NCBI RefSeq assembly: GCF_004331465.1
Contig: NZ_SJKB01000001.1
Location: 62,001-126,000 of the forward strand
Length of the DNA stretch: 64,000 bases
Direction: 5' to 3'
Source of the DNA: Kribbella pittospori
GTDB taxonomy: Bacteria; Actinomycetota; Actinomycetes; Propionibacteriales; Kribbellaceae
A program made the translations under genes and the position numbers. Positions 61,830 to 64,000 of this stretch are shown piece by piece; the stretch's first letter is position 1; every line of letters starts with the position of its first letter. A model generated the notes under the pieces. That model was not told the origin of the DNA, searched no databases, and saw only the letters and a program-made list of their open reading frames with translations.

Positions 61830-61844
61830 GGAGAGACTGTCTCC
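61830..61844. promoter_or_regulatory. Operator-like GGAGA-N5-TCTCC, distal copy
   Basis: GGAGAGACTGTCTCC lies 61 bases before the reductase ATG and shares its arms with the copy at 61867. Two copies 37 bases apart, centre to centre, suggest a dimeric repressor, perhaps TetR- or MarR-type. Confidence 0.6.
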
Positions 61845-61866
61845 GGTTCTGTGGTACCTTGAAAGC

Positions 61867-61881
61867 GGAGATCACATCTCC
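61867..61881. promoter_or_regulatory. Operator-like GGAGA-N5-TCTCC, proximal copy
   Basis: GGAGATCACATCTCC, extended by C/G to a 7-3-7 palindrome (61866-61882), lies 24 bases before the reductase ATG and would overlap the core promoter or the start of the transcript. Confidence 0.62.
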
Positions 61882-61904
61882 GTTCAGGGAACTGGAGGGT
61901 GGAG

Positions 61905-62920
61905 ATGGCTGAGACGGTGCTCGTGACCGGTGGGACCGGGTACGTCGGGGGATGGGCGATCGTCGCGTTGCTGGAGCGCGGGTACGACGTGCGTACGACG
62001 GTTCGGGCTGCGAGCAAGGAGCAGGCGGTCCGGGATGCGGTGGGGAGCGGGTGGGATTCGCGGTTGCGGATCTGGCGAAGGATGACGGGTGGGATGCGGC
62101 GATGAAGGGTGTGGATTACGTGCTGCATGTCGCGTCGCCGCTCGGGGATGAGGGGGCGAAGGATCCGGATGCGCTGATCGTGCCGGCGCGCGATGGGGCG
62201 TTGCGGGTGCTGCGGGCCGCGACTCGGGCGGGAGTGAAGCGCGTGGTGATGACCTCGGCTGCGAACTCCGCGAGTCCGGCGTCGTACAAGTCCGAGGGCG
62301 TCACGGACGAGACGCTGTGGACAATCGACTCGCCGTCGCTGCCCGCGTACCGGCGTTCGAAAACCCTTGCGGAGAAGGCGGTCTGGGACTTCATGGAGGG
62401 GTACGACGGTCCGACCCAGCTGACGACCGTGCTCCCTGGTGCGGTGTTCGGGCCGATCCTGACGTCGGACAACGTCGGTACGACGCAGATCATCCAGCGG
62501 ATGCTGATGGGGAAGATGCCGGGTACGCCGAAGATCGGGCTGGAGGTTGTGGACGTCCGCGACCTGGTGGAGCTGCACATCCGCGCGATGGTTGCGCCGG
62601 AGGCGGCGGGTCAGCGGTTCCTCGGCACCGGCGAGTTCGTCTGGATGCGGGAGATCGCGGCAGCGCTCAAGGAGGCGCTCGGTCCGCAGGCTGCGAAGGT
62701 GCCCACCCGCCAGCTCCCGAACTTCATGGTGCGGCTTGCCGCGATCACCGACCCGTCGCTGCGGGCGATCACGATCTCGCTGGGGCGCCGCAACCGCCAC
62801 AGCACGGAGAAGGCTGAGCGTGTGCTCGGTTGGAAGGCGCGCCCCGCCGCCCAGACGGTCGTTGAATGCGCCCAGAGTCTGATCGCGCACGGCGTCGTAC
62901 CCGAAGTTGCCGCCCGGTGA
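61905..62920 (+). pseudogene. Short-chain (extended SDR) reductase with a frameshift
   Basis: The N-terminus from the ATG at 61905 (GGAGGGTGGAG upstream) reads MAETVLVTGGTGYVGGWAIVALLERGYDVRTTVRAAS with the GxxGxxG NADP motif. Near 62045-62055 the frame must shift by one base to continue as VGFAVADLAKDDGWDAAMKGVDYVLHVASPLG. The rest is intact to 62920, including YRRSKTLAEKAVWDF with the catalytic Tyr and Lys. A run GCGGGTGGG sits at the break. It is either a recent pseudogene or a sequencing error. Dihydroflavonol-reductase-like proteins of this type reduce carbonyl compounds. Confidence 0.8.
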
Positions 62921-62987
62921 CCTGTCGGCTCGAGGCGATTGTGGACGAGTCGATTGTCGACAACCTTGGTCGTGACAGGGTTGCCGT

Positions 62988-63635
62988 ATGAACGACGCTG
63001 CCCCGAGGAGTGCCCGGCGAGACTCTGTGCGGAACCGTGAGCGGCTCGTCGAAGCCGCGCGGGAGGTGTTCGCCGAGCACGGGTTCGGCGCCACCCTCGA
63101 CGACATCGCCCGGCATGCGGGCCTCGGCACCGGGACGGCGTACCGGAACTTCCCGAACAAGCGCGCGATCGCCGCCGAAGTACTGCGGGAAGCCACGGAA
63201 CAGCTCGCGGTCGACGCACGTGAGGCCCTGGAGGTCAAGGACCCGTGGGATGCGCTCGTGCAGTTCTTCGAGCGCACGGGCGCTCGGCAGGCCGCCAACC
63301 GAGGACTGTACGAAACCCTTACCGGGCAAGGCGATGACGAGGTCCAGGCCCGCATCTGGCCCGAGATCGTTGCCGCAGTCACCGAACTCTTCAACCGTGC
63401 GTACCGCGCCGGCGCGATCCGCCCCGACGCCGCGGTCCAGGACATCGCCGCGATCTTCGCCCTGCTCGGCCCCGCCTTCGAGCTGAGCCGAGCCATCGAC
63501 CCCAACCTGTGGCGCCGCTACCTGGCCCTCCTCCTCGACGCCCTCCGCCCCGCGAACCACCCCGACCTCCCCGTCGGCCCGCCCCCCGTCGAATCCCTGG
63601 ACCTCATCCTCCGCGCCAGCAAACGCAACCATTAG
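62988..63635 (+). CDS. TetR family regulator
   Basis: 215 residues. The helix-turn-helix is LVEAAREVFAEHGFGATLDDIARHAGLGTGTAYRNFPNKRAI (about 19-60). The ligand domain is helical (ALEVKDPWDALVQFFERTGARQAANRG). It lies 67 bases after the reductase gene on the same strand and may bind the two GGAGA-N5-TCTCC sites. Its stop overlaps the stop of the next, convergent gene by 4 bases. Confidence 0.9.
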   Translation: MNDAAPRSARRDSVRNRERLVEAAREVFAEHGFGATLDDIARHAGLGTGTAYRNFPNKRAIAAEVLREATEQLAVDAREALEVKDPWDALVQFFERTGARQAANRGLYETLTGQGDDEVQARIWPEIVAAVTELFNRAYRAGAIRPDAAVQDIAAIFALLGPAFELSRAIDPNLWRRYLALLLDALRPANHPDLPVGPPPVESLDLILRASKRNH

Positions 63636-64000
63636 GTCAGGGCGGTCAGTGCTGGGTGGCGTTGGGCCAGGTAGGCGCTTCGGACGATTGTTTCTTTGTA
63701 CTTCGCGGCGGTCCGGCCGGTGAGCACGGCCTCGACTGGGGTGTCGTCTGCGCGGACGAACTGGATCAGGGCGTCGTGACGGCCCAAGCTGATGCACTGG
63801 TTGAAGTACCGGAAGTGCAGATCCCGCGGCTCGCGCCCCGCTAGGCGATCGGTCAGAGCGCGGACGGCGTGCGCCGCAGCGGGGATCCCGGTTGCGCAGG
63901 CCATCCGCAGTTCCTGGCCGGTGTTCCGTCGTACGGCGGCTGCATCGCCCACTGCGTAGACGTCTGGATGCGACACCGATCGCAGCGTCCCGTCCACAAC
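63632..64000 (-). CDS. NADH dehydrogenase-like FAD oxidoreductase, 3' part only
   Basis: 122 C-terminal residues are inside the window; the gene continues past the edge. SHPDVYAVGDAAAVRRNTGQELRMACATGIPAAAHAVRAL contains the final FAD-binding motif (VYAVGDAA). RDLHFRYFNQCISLGRHDALIQFV matches type II NADH dehydrogenase-like proteins common in actinobacteria. The enzyme would oxidise NAD(P)H with a bound flavin; the electron acceptor cannot be inferred from this part. Confidence 0.82.
   Translation of the reverse strand, partial: VVDGTLRSVSHPDVYAVGDAAAVRRNTGQELRMACATGIPAAAHAVRALTDRLAGREPRDLHFRYFNQCISLGRHDALIQFVRADDTPVEAVLTGRTAAKYKETIVRSAYLAQRHPALTALT

Overview
The window is high-GC actinobacterial DNA. 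The gene run rne, rplU, rpmA, obgE, proB, proA, followed by nadD and rsfS, is the standard actinobacterial arrangement. An AfsR-like BTAD/NB-ARC regulator, frequent GTG starts and many small regulator families suggest the Propionibacteriales, and a Kribbella-like organism is my best guess. That placement is inferred from gene content and style; I ran no search.

Left part (1-27 kb). After the first codons of a radical SAM gene comes a sugar-utilisation locus: a LacI regulator facing a Tat-exported GH67 glycosidase, with two palindromic operators between them. A tandem GNAT, prephenate dehydratase, a PlsC-type acyltransferase, a secreted M64 metallopeptidase and a DUF1772 membrane protein follow. 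The conserved core comes next: DUF2344 protein, RNase E/G with a long basic N-terminal tail, L21, L27, Obg and the first two proline-biosynthesis enzymes. A small-regulator region (PPTase/PadR, hydrolase, HxlR-peroxiredoxin fusion/MFS, Lrp) leads to nadD, rsfS and a histidine phosphatase.

Island (27.6-47.5 kb). A tRNA-Ala(GGC) gene is followed by a tyrosine-recombinase remnant. A 16-bp copy of the tRNA 3' end, again followed by a terminator hairpin, recurs 19.8 kb away. This is what an integrated, decayed genomic island looks like. Its left third (28.2-34.6 kb) is a row of small genes. Several resemble polymorphic-toxin or bacteriocin immunity proteins (colicin-type immunity, DUF1963/YwqG, DUF6985, DUF6547), and no toxin is visible. 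Nine copies of a roughly 42-bp element, all in the same orientation, sit at the gene boundaries, so the stretch reads like a cassette array. The middle holds a second integrase remnant, a 115-bp duplication around a NUDIX gene, a cyclase-family enzyme, a frame-shifted LRR-like pseudogene, a streptomycin-6-kinase-like phosphotransferase, an NlpC/P60-like protein, an AraC/reductase pair, a macro-domain protein, a transglutaminase-like protein and an acetate-uptake-family transporter.

Right part (47.5-64 kb). This is ordinary actinobacterial accessory chromosome: a flavoprotein, a TPR-like/CGNR divergent pair, VOC proteins, a serine hydrolase, an ABC-2 exporter with SARP-type heptamer repeats upstream and an AfsR-like regulator convergent with it, a LysR/cupin divergent pair, a frame-shifted short-chain reductase with duplicated operators, a TetR regulator, and the 3' part of an NADH dehydrogenase-like flavoprotein running off the end.

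The signals most worth following are the repeated element in the immunity-gene array, the tRNA-bounded island, the 103-bp intergenic repeats just before the tRNA, and the SARP-like repeats at the exporter.
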